From Impatiens glandulifera (Eukaryota; Streptophyta; Magnoliopsida; Ericales; Balsaminaceae): 64,000 nt of DNA. Below, piece after piece: positions 22,267 to 34,270 of the stretch (position 1 is its first letter; every line of letters starts with the position of its first letter). The notes below the pieces were generated by a model. It was not told the DNA's origin, did not search any database, and saw only the letters and a program-made list of their open reading frames with translations. The translations under genes were made by a program, and so were the position numbers. The stretch lies in NCBI RefSeq assembly GCF_907164915.1, contig NC_061867.1, positions 56,295,771 through 56,359,770 on the forward strand, read 5' to 3'.

Positions 22267-22356
22267 TGAGAATCATCTTCTTCTTCTTCATCTTCTTCTT
22301 CATCTTCTTCCTCTTCTTCTTCTTCCTCTTCTTCTTCCTCTTCTTCTTCTTCACGT
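22267..22356 (-). repeat. GAA/GAG microsatellite inside ankyrin coding sequence
   Basis: About 90 bp of GAAGAAGAG-type triplets on the minus strand. It replaces the segment where relatives have a short linker before the ILIKQLISAGG-like motif. Confidence 0.85.
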
Positions 22357-22836
22357 ATGTTTAGGTTTATGTAAGGAACAGACATCAGAAGGTGGAGCAC
22401 TTCACAAGGGATATTATTGTTTAGGGCCAGGGCACAGTGAAGGGCTGTCCTTCCCTCATTATTCCTCACATTGATCAGGTGGCCAGTATCCTGATCATCT
22501 GATTCTGATATTATTATTGTTGCACTCATCACATTGGTGATCAAGTGCTTCATTAGATTCATCTGATGGTCCAGTCTTCTGAACCCTGGACTTGTGAAGC
22601 CTGCTACAGCCATGTGGAGAAAGGTGCCTCCATAATTATTCTGATGATATAATTCAGAATGAGATATAAGAGCCTGCACCACCGCCAAGTGTCCCCTGTA
22701 AGCTGCCACACTCAAAGCTCTGTTTCCATGATTATCCGTGGAGGTAACAATAATGCTTCCATAAGACGAAACTAGATCATTCACTACCTGCAGTATTATT
22801 ATTATTAATTATCATAGTTACATATACAATACAGGT

Positions 22837-22878
<42 letters not shown>
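22837..22878. repeat. (ATA)n microsatellite in ankyrin intron
   Basis: About 14 uninterrupted triplets in the intron between 22788 and 22902. Confidence 0.9.
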
Positions 22879-23050
22879 TGTTGTTGAGTGTTGAGTGTTG
22901 ACCTGAATTTGGCCTCTGGCTGAGGCTGAGTGCAAAAGGGTGGATCCTTGAGCGTCTCTAAATGCCAATAATACATGTTTCGTGAGAAGATTCTTGGCGA
23001 TGTGCGCCCGGCAGACAGCGGCGCCTTGGAATTGGGAGTGGTCGTCGTCG

Positions 23051-24190
23051 TTATTTTATTTAATTTTGAAACATTTTGACAACTTTATATACAAAAATAA
23101 AATTTTGCGACTTCATAAATAAAATTGACACCTCGCTCCAACTTTGTAAACAAAATTGACATTATTCCGTTAATAAATAGTAGTTTGGAAATTAGGAAAG
23201 AATCTCCTCTTATTTATTTATTTATTAATTAAAGGTGTGGTGGGTGGTGTAGGAAACAAAGAAAGAAGAATGAAACAAGGATTTGGCTTTTGTGGATCTC
23301 CTCCAATCATATCCAAAGCGCACGACGACACTTGGCATTGTATGGATTCATTATAATTAATTCAGTTTATTGGAATATTGTTGATTGTCTAGGGTGTTTC
23401 AAACGGTAATTCATTTCATAATTTTTCAATCATTACTTCACTTATTAACTAAAATGTTTTTTTTTTTATTATTATAAAATTTTAAATTTAATAAAAATAA
23501 AATATTTTCTCATTGAACATTATCTTTTCAAAAAACACAATAAAAATATGAAAAATCTAACATCAAACAAGCTCTTAGAATAGGCTAAAATACTATTTTA
23601 TTATATCACTATTTTAATAATCACATCAATTTAGTTTATTGAATTATAAAAAATATCTTTTACTTTATTTTTATTAAATTTTAAATATAAAAATATATTT
23701 TAGTAATTCATCCACACATAACATGGTGGGAGGGTCCAGAGAAATTAATAAGTCAAATCGGACATCGGTCTTCAATTGGCGTTTTAGCAACCTCTAAATA
23801 TGCCTCAAACGTTTGGGGTCCAGGGAAGCTATGCATTGTAATATGAATGACACATGTGGTAGAGGGAGGGTTTCATAAAGGGGTTGACAATAGACTAGAC
23901 TCCGAGCCCACAATAAAATGAAATAGATGCCTCCAGTTAGAATTCAACATATACGGCAAACTAGGTTTGGAGCAGTACAACCAGATTCTCGTAAGGCTGA
24001 AGCTCAGACCTATGCAATAGTGGTAGACGCTAAGAAACATAATGTTTAGGTCAACTGGTCGAAGACGGTTCATGTCGAAACTAAATCGTTTGAATTTCAA
24101 ACGTTAGAGGCGCCCTAGAGTTGTGACTATTTTAGAAATTAAGAATGGAAAAAAGAGAAAGTGTGGTTGATTTAGTTCAATTAAAGTTGT
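23051..24190. other. Intergenic DNA, unassigned
   Basis: An AT-rich stretch (23050-23210), then a less AT-rich part (23220-23400) that could be the old 5' flank of the ankyrin gene, then AT-rich DNA starting with GGGTGTTTCAAACGG at about 23392. From about 23720 the sequence has LINE-like composition with many stops. No gene is supported. Confidence 0.35.
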
Positions 24191-27100
24191 TATGTCGGGC
24201 TCTTCATACGTTGACTTGGAGCCAAGGGCGTTTGGGGCTCAGATCTAATGATGACATCTTTTGGTATAGATTCAATTCTCATCGAAGATATGTTGATTTA
24301 TGAGAAAATTTAAAACAACATTTATCATGTTAATTGATAAACGTATTAGACCATTAATTAATGAAGGAATCCGACGACTCATTAATGGTCGATCAATTAA
24401 TGTTGAAAACTAACATGTTATTGTGCCCACATGCAACATAAGACCGCCCTTAGATAGGGATGGTACATGGATTCGATTGTTTAGAATGACAACAGATATG
24501 TGGAATCATGATCTTCTTAGTCAGACCAGTAATAATCTTAGAGGATTTATTGAACTCGATGAGGAAACTCAAAGAGCACATGAGAACGATTGAGTTATAA
24601 TTATGATGTGTCAATATGATCCACATAAACGTTAAGTTGGATCAATTTATGTTGATAACAGAATACAAGTATATGAAGTGATGGTGCAGCCTAAACATCG
24701 TATTGTCGTGTCTCCTTCATCGGGATCAAATATGCATGAGTTAGAGGCGTCGACTTCGTTTGGGCTAAAGAGAGAGAGTTAGTGTTAACTCAATTTTGAG
24801 TCGATCAGATCCGTATGGCTAGCCTTGCAGATGTTGAAAGACTAATTATTGAGATAACAAATTCATTGTAGATTAAGTAGGATGAGGCTGGATAAAATGA
24901 GCCAATAGATTCCCGTGAGGCTAAGATAAAGTATTCGTCTTCACATCCCTCGAGTTGTGATGTCTTCCCGTATGACGAAAAAAGGGAGATTAGAAGATGG
25001 TGGTATATCAAAAGTTGAGTTCATTATCTCATCATCCTAGTTCAGATTTGTTGTCCGAGAAAAAACTATTGACGAGGTAGAAAATAAGTTATGATCACCT
25101 GTAAAAGATATAATCCTGACCAATTCTATTAGAATTTTTTATCTTGCGATTAATATTATTGAATCACTAGTTTTCATTCATGATGTGTCTGATGAGGAAT
25201 TAGTGATTTCTCAATCAGATTATGATGTCAACGAGAATAACCAAATAGAATTATCGACACATAATATGACGATGGATGAAAACAAATCCTTACGGAGGAG
25301 GTACTTGAATTAGAGACTGAAGTGTGGTCCATTGTGCATGAGATTCCACCCTTAGGGCATTTGTACCAGCTTCCCTATTTTGTATCCCTAAAAATAATAT
25401 AAAATAATAATATCCATATTTTAGAGAATCAAAATATAAATTATTCTACATCAGCTTTCTTATCTTTATCCATATATCATTTAAATATTCATTAAAACAA
25501 CCAATTTTTCAGTCACCTCAACCACTTAATTACTTATTCATATATATTTAAATATTTATTGTTAGCCATGAAAGAGAAAATATATTATTTTATTATTTAG
25601 GGATGCTACAGTAATCCCTAAATATAAGGATTCACTGTTCATCATCCCTAAAAAATTATAAGGATAGGGAATTTGATAAAGCATTTTTTTTACAACTTTT
25701 ATGTTATTTATCTTTATAATAGAGATAGAACACATTTTAAGGATTCTGCTACAAATGCCCTTACCGTATATTTTTCATCCAAGTAATTCTTCATAAAAAA
25801 TTATCAACATTGACAACTAAAGAAGTTAAATGACCCACCACAAAGTTATATACAAGTAGGAAAACGTGTCTCGAAGCCGAAAAAAGATTATTTTGATTAG
25901 ATTTGATCAGTGATTGGAAAAATTATTGTTTGGAACATTTATGAGTTAAATGATGGTGTGAAGAGAGGTATCATTAAGTCACTAATGGGAACCCTTAGTT
26001 GTGACATATATTTGTTTTAGTGAGACTAAAATTCGGAAGATGGATTAATGGATCTTAATGATCTATGTAATTGACGGTTGTGTGGTTGAGAGGCTCTTGA
26101 TTCTATAGGGGTATTGGGTGAAATTCTTGTGTCATGGAATGAAGACATGTATGAGAAAATATATGTTAATTTGGGTAAATACTCAGTTAACGTTCAATTA
26201 AGAAATTAAGAGGATAATTTTTATATGGATGATTTATGTGGTCTATGGACCAGTTCTATCACAATTTAAAACAGTTCTTTAATAAAATGAATAACGTGGT
26301 GAGTCATTTGGACTTACTAATTGTTTTTACGGGTGACATGAACGAAGTTAGATCCCCTTTCAAAAGAAAAGTGGAAAAAGGCTTAGTAGCCTAATGCACG
26401 AGTTCTCAAAGACAAATGAAGATCTTTATCTTATTGACTTGTCTTTGGAAGGCGATTAATTCACATTTAGGAGAGGTAATGGCAATGATGTCAAGTTCAT
26501 TCTCGTATCGATAAAATTCTAATTAGTGAATCTATTTTTTTAGGGTCCTTCCATGGAGTTGTTCAGATCACCGACCAATTTTAATGGAACGCCGTATGAT
26601 GGAGAGAACATGTCGACCATTTAGATTCGAAAATAAATGGTTGATCTAGGAAGACTTTATGTCGTGTGTACAATCGTGGTGGGTGAGTCAGACATCAGTT
26701 GGTTCTCCATCGAGTAAACTTTTTGTGAATTAAGGATCTACGTAAGCTTCTCAAAAGTTGGTTCGTGGGAGATTGTACATTATTTTGTGCTAAAATCAAT
26801 GACTTGTGTAATTAAATTAATGTCATTAACGGGACTGAGAAGATTCGTGAACTCTCCGATAAAGAGGTTAGTTCTCATATTCACATTGATAGTAAGTTGC
26901 TCGATATGTGCAAGGAGGAAGAAATTGTGGTACGCCAGCAAAGTAGAGCTATATGGTTACATGTCGGAGATAGAACCACCAAATTTTTTCATGGAATCTC
27001 TAACGCACAAGCAATAAATAATGTGATTAATTTGATTTCGATGAGGAGAAATTCATGATAATGAACCATAAATATCTACGAGTATTGTCAAATTTTATAA

Positions 27101-27563
27101 GAATTTATTTAAGGAGTCATTTAATATTAGACCTAAATTGAATGGTATTATTTTTTATTTAATTAGTTTAACGCAAAAATATATGTTGGAGACTCGATTT
27201 TCGTTGGAAGAGGTTGAGGAGGCCATTAAAGGATGCAGAAGTGATAAAGCGTACGGGTTTACTTTGGCTTTTTTTAAAAAGGCATGACCTTTTCTTAAGA
27301 CAGGAATTATGGAAGCAATTGATCATTTTTATCGTTTTTCATTATTTGATAAAAGTTGGAACTCTATTTTGATATGTCTTATTCGTAAAACTCTAGGGAC
27401 TATTGATGTGAATATCTTTAGGCTTATTAGTCTCGTTTCATCTTTCTATAAGATTGTCACAAAATATTTGACAAACAGATTGAGAAAGGTATTAAAGACG
27501 GTGATATCTAGTAATCAGATAACGTTCATCAAATGTCGTCAAATATATGAAACCCCCTTGTGA
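24191..27563 (+). mobile_element. Decayed LINE retrotransposon (endonuclease and start of RT)
   Basis: Translation in broken frames gives blocks of a plant L1-type LINE on the plus strand. The endonuclease (about 26080-26650) shows TGDMNEVRSPFKRK, LYLIDLSLEGD, SDHRPI and PFRFENKWL. The reverse transcriptase start (about 27300-27560) shows LICLIRKTLG, NIFRLISLVSSFYKIVTKYL, TNRLRKVL and ISSNQITFIKCRQIYE. Homology stops at 27563, before the catalytic YxDD block, so the 3' half is missing. Many stops and frameshifts make it inactive. The part before about 26000 is assigned by continuity only and might include ORF1 remnants. Confidence 0.65.
25355..25760. mobile_element. Tourist-like MITE, 406 bp, nested in LINE
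   Basis: Perfect 11-bp ends GGGCATTTGTA and TACAAATGCCC with TTA on both sides (25352-25354 and 25761-25763). A TTA target duplication is typical of PIF/Harbinger MITEs. The interior is AT-rich, with inverted similarity just inside the ends (TTCCCTATTTT and GATAGGGAA). Confidence 0.8.
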
Positions 27564-28121
27564 TCACATTTTAATCCCCTCTTCTAACATAGCGACAACA
27601 AAAGGTGGATATTCTCATTCTCTTTAAGATCAAGATCTTCTGCCCTTTATATTCTTTTATGTTTCTAATCTTTTTCTATTCTTAAAAGTTCTTTTAAGAA
27701 TTTTCTTATACTAGTCATGCATGTGTTTAGATCCTTCATGTGGCGATATTAAAAAATATTATGTAAACTTTGACGTACATGTAGGGGTAGGATGCAAATC
27801 TGATAAAATTTTAAAAGGACATTCTTTAAATTTCGTGCAATGAGTTTGTGTTTGCAATTATTAAGAAATCAATGTCTATTCTGCTATATACAAATAAATA
27901 GTTGAAATTTCATCATATAATTAAAATAACATTATTTAGAACATCTAGAAACTATATTTAGATTTTTCACAATAGAAATATCCAATATATATATAACACT
28001 TTGATGCAAAGCACAATCTAATGAACAAACACGAAGCAATATATATTTGTTACACCAAATAAGCTAATTTTGTGTTCCACAACCTTTGATGGAAAAAGAA
28101 TAGCAGAGTAAATATTTTTTC
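27564..28121. other. Intergenic DNA downstream of the PsbP-domain gene
   Basis: AT-rich, no gene recognised. It should contain the 3' UTR and polyadenylation region of the minus-strand gene that ends at 28122. Confidence 0.5.
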
Positions 28122-31100
28122 CTAAAGAACAGTGAGTGACACAGCAGCAGAACGGAGTCTTAAGCCATCATCATCCCATCTAGACTCTGGGGCAGTTGCT
28201 CCAGCTATAATTACCTAAGAAAAAGATACAATAAACAAAGAATGATGAGATAACTAAGCATGATGGTGATGGACATGCATCACAGCAGATTTGGGAAATT
28301 CAAAATCACCTATAAAAAATGTTATCATCTCACAATGGCATGTTTCTATTTAAACAACTGTAATATTGTTTTTCGAACTCTTGATTAATACAATGAAACT
28401 CTTGTTCATTTTTTTAAAGATTCGCCGATTTTGCAAATCGTCTATGGTTTCGGCTGTTCTATTTTATAACTTGATTTTTCGGCTGTTGAGTGTTTAGATC
28501 TGATTTTTTGAAGAAAAATAGTTCAGACCTGTATCTGGTTATTTTCTTTTAGGGTTTTTGCTTCAGTCTCTTATGCCGTTTCTGGGTTCATGAAAAAAAA
28601 AAAAAAAAAAAATTGGTATTTGTTAGTCTGTTTGGAGAAACTAAGAGTGGAGAAGGATGAAGAATAAGGAGAAAAAAAAAGATTGTATATGTTTGGTTAT
28701 GAATTCTATCTGCAATCTGTTGATGATGTTTTTGGCTACAACAACAAATTAAGGTGATCATGTCTAAGACAGACAGTCTCCTTAGTCCTCACCTGTGGAG
28801 ATCTCGCAAATCGAGCGAAAAAACAGAATAATTGCAAATGGAGTCTGTGAATGAGGGAGTATGTGAATCACATCTAGTGTGCCTCTTCCCATGAGGAAGG
28901 CAAGATGATTTAATTCTAAGAGTTGTGGAACTTGACAGTTGAGTGGGAATTTGGAGGAACTGCCTGAAGTCTCAAATGCTTACAAAGGCTGGAAAGCTGA
29001 GAAGCTCTTAACCAAGCAAGTCGGAAGTTCAAAGCACGGGCGAATCTTCATCCGACACAATGCAGTAGTTCCTTCTCAACGAATCAGGATTGGAGAAGAA
29101 TCACACTGGTAGGCATGGCAACAGGTAGTAAAACAAGCTGATCCTTAAAAAACGGTTCCTTGTAATTAATCGGGTCTGGTACCTGTCAGTTCGGAACCGA
29201 TAATTTCAGGTCACTAGATACCCGAATTTTCGGGCCAAGTTCGGGTCAACCTAGACCCATAATTTTGCCATGCCTACACACTGGCTGCAGAAAGACCTAG
29301 ATTTGTTATTCTGAAGGCAGCAAGTTATCGCCTCCAGCGCACAATTCAACGTCGGAACACCCATCCGGTACGAGTGAACTGATAATGGCAATTCAACGTC
29401 GGAACACCCATCCGGTACGAGTGAACTGATAATGGAATTATTTTGCTTATAATCAGAGGTTCTAATTGGTTGTGCAAAAATGAACATAAAAGTAGTTTTT
29501 CAAGTGTGATCAGTAAGGTCTGTTTGATTCTTGACACTTTTTTTAGTATATTAATCCACAGTTATATTGTTTGGATATCTGCATGCAGAGGCTTTATTTA
29601 TTGATTGATTTACTGTTTGAAGTATATATTAGTAAGTCTTTGAGGTATGTTTGATTTTGAAGGCTTGTTTGAAACTGAACATAAATGTCTATTGCTGCAA
29701 TAAAACAGAAAGGCCTATTGGGGTTATATAAGAACAATAGGCCTGTTTGATTTGGTTCCATTCTGCAGTAAGGACATGAAGGCCATTTAACTCACTGAAT
29801 TCCTAGATTAAGAAAGGAATAGTAAGGCCTAATCAATTTGTACCTTAAGAAAGCAGAACTTCTTTTTTTTGCAGTGTTGCTTTCTGAAGTATATATTGTT
29901 TGAGAGCAGTTGTACAATAGCTCAACTCGGCAAGAATGGTAGAAACCGGATGGGAAGATGAGCTAAAAGGAGATGCATTTGAAGCTCCAGGAGTATAATA
30001 AAAGATTCGATCGGAAGGAAGAATGTTGAACGAAATATAGAGAGTAGTTATGCAATCAGAGAAATATACTAAAACCATAGTTCCTAAATCCTAATCAACA
30101 GATGGAGGTTTTAGAAGAAAAAAGAGGACTAAGTTCCTAAACGCCTATGTTTCAGCCATTCAAAGCCAAAATCTGGGCACCTTTTGTGGTTCAAGATCAA
30201 TTTCTAATTTCCTCACTGAGATCTCCCTCTTCTCGCTTAAATGTTATTCTTTTCTCCTTATCTATTAATACAATTCCATATCATCGTGTGGGAATGCTAA
30301 TGTGGCTGTAATACTTTATCGAGTAGAAATATTAAAGGACATGTAAAGTAAACAATCCTGCTTTACCTTTCCACTGTTGATAGCTGCTACCATAGCAATA
30401 TGCTGTTCACGCTTACCAAATTCATAATAGTAGTACGTCCTGAAATGAAATAACTTGACTGGTAGGAATAATTACAACAACTTTAAACAAGAAATAAAAT
30501 GTAGGCATCAACATGTTAAGTACACGGGCTAATCTAGGGCTTTGTTGCTAGTTGGACGATTAACCGACTAATTAGATAGGAATTATTATTATGTTTCGAT
30601 TATTAGATAAGTTTTAATTGGTTATCTGTGTTAGTTTTAATTGATTATTTGTGTTAGGGTTGGAGTAGAATTTCCCTATTACAATAAATAGGGCCTCCAT
30701 GTTATGGTGTTTGATTATGTTATGCAGTTAAGGAAAAGGCCTAATTCTCCGGTTGGTCTCTATTGAGTTTGGTTATTTTTCTCTCATCTTATAAAATCCT
30801 CTAGCTAGCTTCTCATTGTATTTTTTTCTCTCATATTACACAATACAACCTTTTATGTGTGTTGGGGACTGGTACGGGATGAGAATTTTTCGATCTTCTT
30901 ACGTTGTTTTTTTATTTATTGTTTTGTTTTTTCCTTTCTTTTGTAACGTTTGAACGCATATTGCACTCCTTTTAATAAATGTGGTCCTTTTAAAAAAAAA
31001 ATGTTTGTTGGGTTCAAGGGTAGAAGAAGAAGAAATTTTAACTCAACGAAAATGTTTTAAAACTCCAGTATGAGTGTCAATAGTCAATACTTACCGGAAA

Positions 31101-34100
31101 CCTTCATCTTCCTTTATTTTTATTGTGCGGGCAGAGAATAGAGTTGCATCACCTACGGAGCATAGCACATCAAAATATAGTGGAGAACTATTTGGGAAAG
31201 AAAAAATATATCTTTTCTTGTGTAGAGCAGGTAGTTTATCTAGAACATACCTGCATGGAAAGAAAAAAGTAGAAATCCCATATGATGAAAGATTTCGCAG
31301 AAACACATATTATGCATGAGGCTTTAATAAGAGAAAACTACTAATATACCTGGAACAAATATTTTTGCTGCCTCCTTTAGTGATCCCAAATCCAATATAT
31401 CTTTTGCCTGGTCAAAGGGATAAGACAGGATTTTACCATTACAAACAAATATAGTCTCGTGACCAACAATTTTGCAAAACATATGTTTTAGATACTTTTG
31501 AAATTCACTATGTAATACATTACGTATGCCCTTATGAGATGAGAATTCGGTATCCTCCCTAAGAAATATAGTACACTTTATATGTAATATGGTGAAGCTT
31601 ATTAAGGCATTACTTGTGTATGAAACCTATATTCGTGAAATTTAAGGATACAACGCATTAAATGCTTGCTCCTGAATCTATGGATCTTCAATTTTGATAC
31701 TAATAGATACTAGCATAAATCACTTCCTCCATTAATCATAGTATACATTCAATTCCCATTCCACAACAAGTACACAACTAGGTCCTTTAAGCAACCCAGT
31801 ATATGACTATATGTGAAATTTAAAACTTCATTAATCAAAATGCAACAATCAAACACCTAATTTTGTCTTTATTTAAGTACAATGTGCTAGTACAGAACCG
31901 TGCTTATTTATTGTGTCAAAACTGGACATCTTTATAATATTTGTTAAGGATCAAATTCGGCTATTTTCCTATAAATTGAAATTATTAAATATCCAAAAAA
32001 AAATAGATCAATATATTTTATCAGCCATGTCATCAATAATGGTTCTCTTATTAAACATTAATAATGAATATAAATGAAAATACTTGCATTAATAACCCAA
32101 TTGCTAGATCATTGAACTTGAGATTGATTATGAGCTCCAATTTGAATTGATAGAACAAAGTCAAATTTGCTCAAGTCCTCAAAGAATAAGCTGAAATAGC
32201 TTAATTAATTAATAATGCTTTGGCAGAGTATTTCAAAGGATCTTGTTTCCTATGAGACACAAAAGGACCATCACCCACAACAATCCAACTAAAATTTTGT
32301 GTTATTAAAGGAATCCACAAATTTTGTTACATCACGCAAACAGGTGGCTGACATACTCACCAAAGCTCTTCCCAAGATGAATTTTGAGGAACTATGTGGC
32401 AAGTTGGGCACTCTCAACATCTATTATCCAACTTGAGGGGAGTGTAGAATTATCTCTCCATCTTCCTTGGAATTGATGCAATTTACTTGCATTCAACATT
32501 TACTTTGCTTATACTCTATACATGACTTGTTGTCAGTCCTTACTTTATTTACACTCAATGTCTTTATATATCACACATCTCTCATGTAAATCACAAGTCA
32601 TATGTGAATAATATTATCACTCTTTACTCTTAAGAGCTCAACATTCTACATTTTTTTTTCAAGCAAGAAGTACTTGTACTAATCCAACTAAAGTCTAAGG
32701 TTGTATCCGAGTTAAGGTAGTTTAAACTGAAGACTCTGTTTCCTTAATATCAAGAAAGCAAAGCCACAAAAAATAATTTGCAGATCTTGATGATTTTATT
32801 TCAGTAAAATGATATTATTGGACAAAAGTAATAGATGATAAAGTTCCCTATTTATACAAAAACCTTGCCTCTGTTTTCTCTCTTCATTTAGTTATAATTT
32901 ATTTTTTGATTCTTGATCAAGTGTGTCACTTGCTGATGTAGACACCACTTGCTGCTGTGGATCTTTATCATCAAAAGGTGACTATTTATGTCGCTTTTCT
33001 ATAAGAATTTATATTATTTTTAAAGCATGTATGAAAAATTAAAGAACAAGATAGTAAGAGACCTCTAAGAAGGTGATCTTCAGTTGGTTGGAGGGGCGAA
33101 TGACAACACTTACAACTTCAGAGCTGCATCAAGTGTGTACAGAACATTAAGGAAATGCAAAGGAAACACCTCACATATAAAAATCTTAAATGGTTGTGAC
33201 TTGTGGCATCTAATTCAAAAGGAATGTTTACCTCAACTTGCACTTTACTAGAGAACTAAGAAATGCAAAGAAAACATGACAAATGAACTCAGAGTTTTAC
33301 GGGAATACCCATCAGAGGATGCAAACCGTGCTGCAAATGTCTTTGGCTTTACCTTGTCACCATAAAGAGATAGTCCAACATTGAAGTCCTAAAAAGAACA
33401 AGCAAATGGTGGTCAAAAGAGAATATTCAACTATACAAAGGAAATCCCTACAAGTTTGGGGAGTTATCGATCAATGAAATTACTACGCGTCGTTCAGTAA
33501 CACAACCTAATTCTTAATGTATAATTTTTCTTATAATAGTAATTATTGAACTCTTGACCTCTCAAATAAGAACAAGATTTATAGCATTTGAACATGTGTG
33601 AAAAAATCACCAGCCAAACAATAACAGGCCTCCTTGTTGGCTTCAAAGCCACTTTTCTCCCAGAAGCCATGATAGTGAAAAATACTACCGTTTCATAAAG
33701 GTTTATAGTACTGTATCCATCTTAACTGAATCCAAGACATTCAGGATTTCTTTTGATTCAACTGTACGATTCATTTATAGCAGCTCACTTTCACAAATGG
33801 ATCAAAGATTTATCAATCTTGCACATAAATCAAACCCTTGTTTAAACTTTGTTCCTAAACAATGTAGTAAAAATAAATAAAACATTAGAAAGTGGTAGAG
33901 AAGTTCAATAATATGATGAAATAAATGGCCAACGCACCTCAGGTTCCATGACATCCTCAAACTCAGGAGGGACGCGAATAGAGAACCCATCGCCATAGAA
34001 AAGAAACCAGTTCTTGGTATTGGCTATGCGAGAAAGAAGTGACTTTGATGGTTTTGCAATTTCAGCAGAAGCAGTAGGTATTGATAAATTAAGAGCAAGA

Positions 34101-34270
34101 GAAAAGAAACATAATGACGCAGTGCTCAGGAGCACATTTCGTTTGGAATATAAGGAGATAGAGTTGGGTCCAAATGGTAAAGAGATAATCTGTCTCGAGG
34201 TTGATTCAGTATGGTGTTTCTGGCTGGTTGCTGGACGTGTATGGAGAGGAAGTGAGAGAAGAATGGCCAT
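28122..34270 (-). CDS. PsbP-domain protein, chloroplast (thylakoid lumen), 7 exons
   Basis: Seven exons join in phase into 251 codons plus TAG: 33938-34270, 33309-33388, 33063-33123, 31350-31407, 31095-31152, 30367-30439 and 28122-28214, all with GT-AG introns. The start MAILLSLPLHT (34270) is preferred over an upstream in-frame ATG because it opens a serine-rich transit peptide. That is followed by a hydrophobic stretch and ASA before EIAKPSK, a likely lumen-targeting bipartite signal. The PsbP fold follows: FYGDGFSIRVPPEFEDVMEP, VGLSLYGDKVKPKTFAARFA, SVVIRPSNQLKI, FSARTIKIKEDEGF, TYYYYEFGKREQH and IIAGATAPESRWDDDG. PsbP-domain proteins act in assembly or stability of photosystems and the NDH complex; which family member this is cannot be settled here. 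No stop or frameshift is seen. Introns 3 and 6 hold transposons. It is the best-supported intact gene in the window. Confidence 0.92.
29110..29276. mobile_element. hAT-type MITE in PsbP-gene intron 6
   Basis: Ends TAGGCATGGCAA and TTGCCATGCCTA are perfect 12-bp inverted repeats. A perfect 8-bp duplication CACACTGG flanks them (29102-29109 and 29277-29284), as expected for hAT insertions. The interior has CGGGTCTGG and CCCGAATTTTCGGG motifs. Length is 167 bp. Confidence 0.85.
29342..29435. repeat. Perfect 47-bp tandem duplication in intron 6
   Basis: Copies 29342-29388 and 29389-29435, each starting CAATTCAACGTCGGAACACC, appear identical. Confidence 0.9.
32325..32650 (+). mobile_element. Copia retrotransposon 3' end in PsbP-gene intron 3
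   Basis: Plus-strand translation gives QVADILTKALPKMNFEELCG and then KLGTLNIYYPT with a stop. This is the conserved end of the Copia RNase H region. A polypurine tract, GAGGGGAG, follows, then an LTR at 32443-32650 with inverted ends TGTAGAAT and ATTCTACA. The 5' part of the element is absent, so it is a truncated copy antisense to the host gene. Confidence 0.8.
32443..32650 (+). repeat. Copia LTR, 208 bp
   Basis: It begins TGTAGAATTATC and ends CAACATTCTACA. A TATATA at about 32565 could be its promoter element. Confidence 0.8.

Larger units (their letters stand above)
21717..23050 (-). pseudogene. Plant ankyrin-repeat protein, truncated and frameshifted
   Basis: Minus-strand exons run from about 23050 to 22903 (AFRDAQGSTLLHSASARGQI) and from 22787 leftwards (VVNDLVSSYG, NHGNRALSVAAYRGHLAVVQ, NNEGRTALHCALALN). 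These are ankyrin helices. The C-terminal part has SPGASFRISDADILFY and ATRLKILLRWPKKKN, features of a plant-specific ankyrin family. Between them a GAA/GAG microsatellite (22267-22356) encodes a Glu run in one frame and a Lys run in the other, and the reading frame changes across it. A TGA follows SSPTPLRH (21755-21757), yet homology continues in frame as FAKQSSSLPNNKR to about 21717. The N-terminus is missing beyond about 23050. Both ends and the frame are broken, so I call it a pseudogene. An error in the microsatellite could explain the frameshift but not the stop or the truncation. Confidence 0.75.

Noticed and set aside
23392..23590. Possible MITE starting GGGTGTTTCAAACGG
   Set aside because: No matching inverted right end or target duplication was found.
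30515..31005. Possible retroelement in PsbP-gene intron 5 (TATA-like and A-run sequence)
   Set aside because: Neither LTR ends, target duplication nor coding motifs could be identified.
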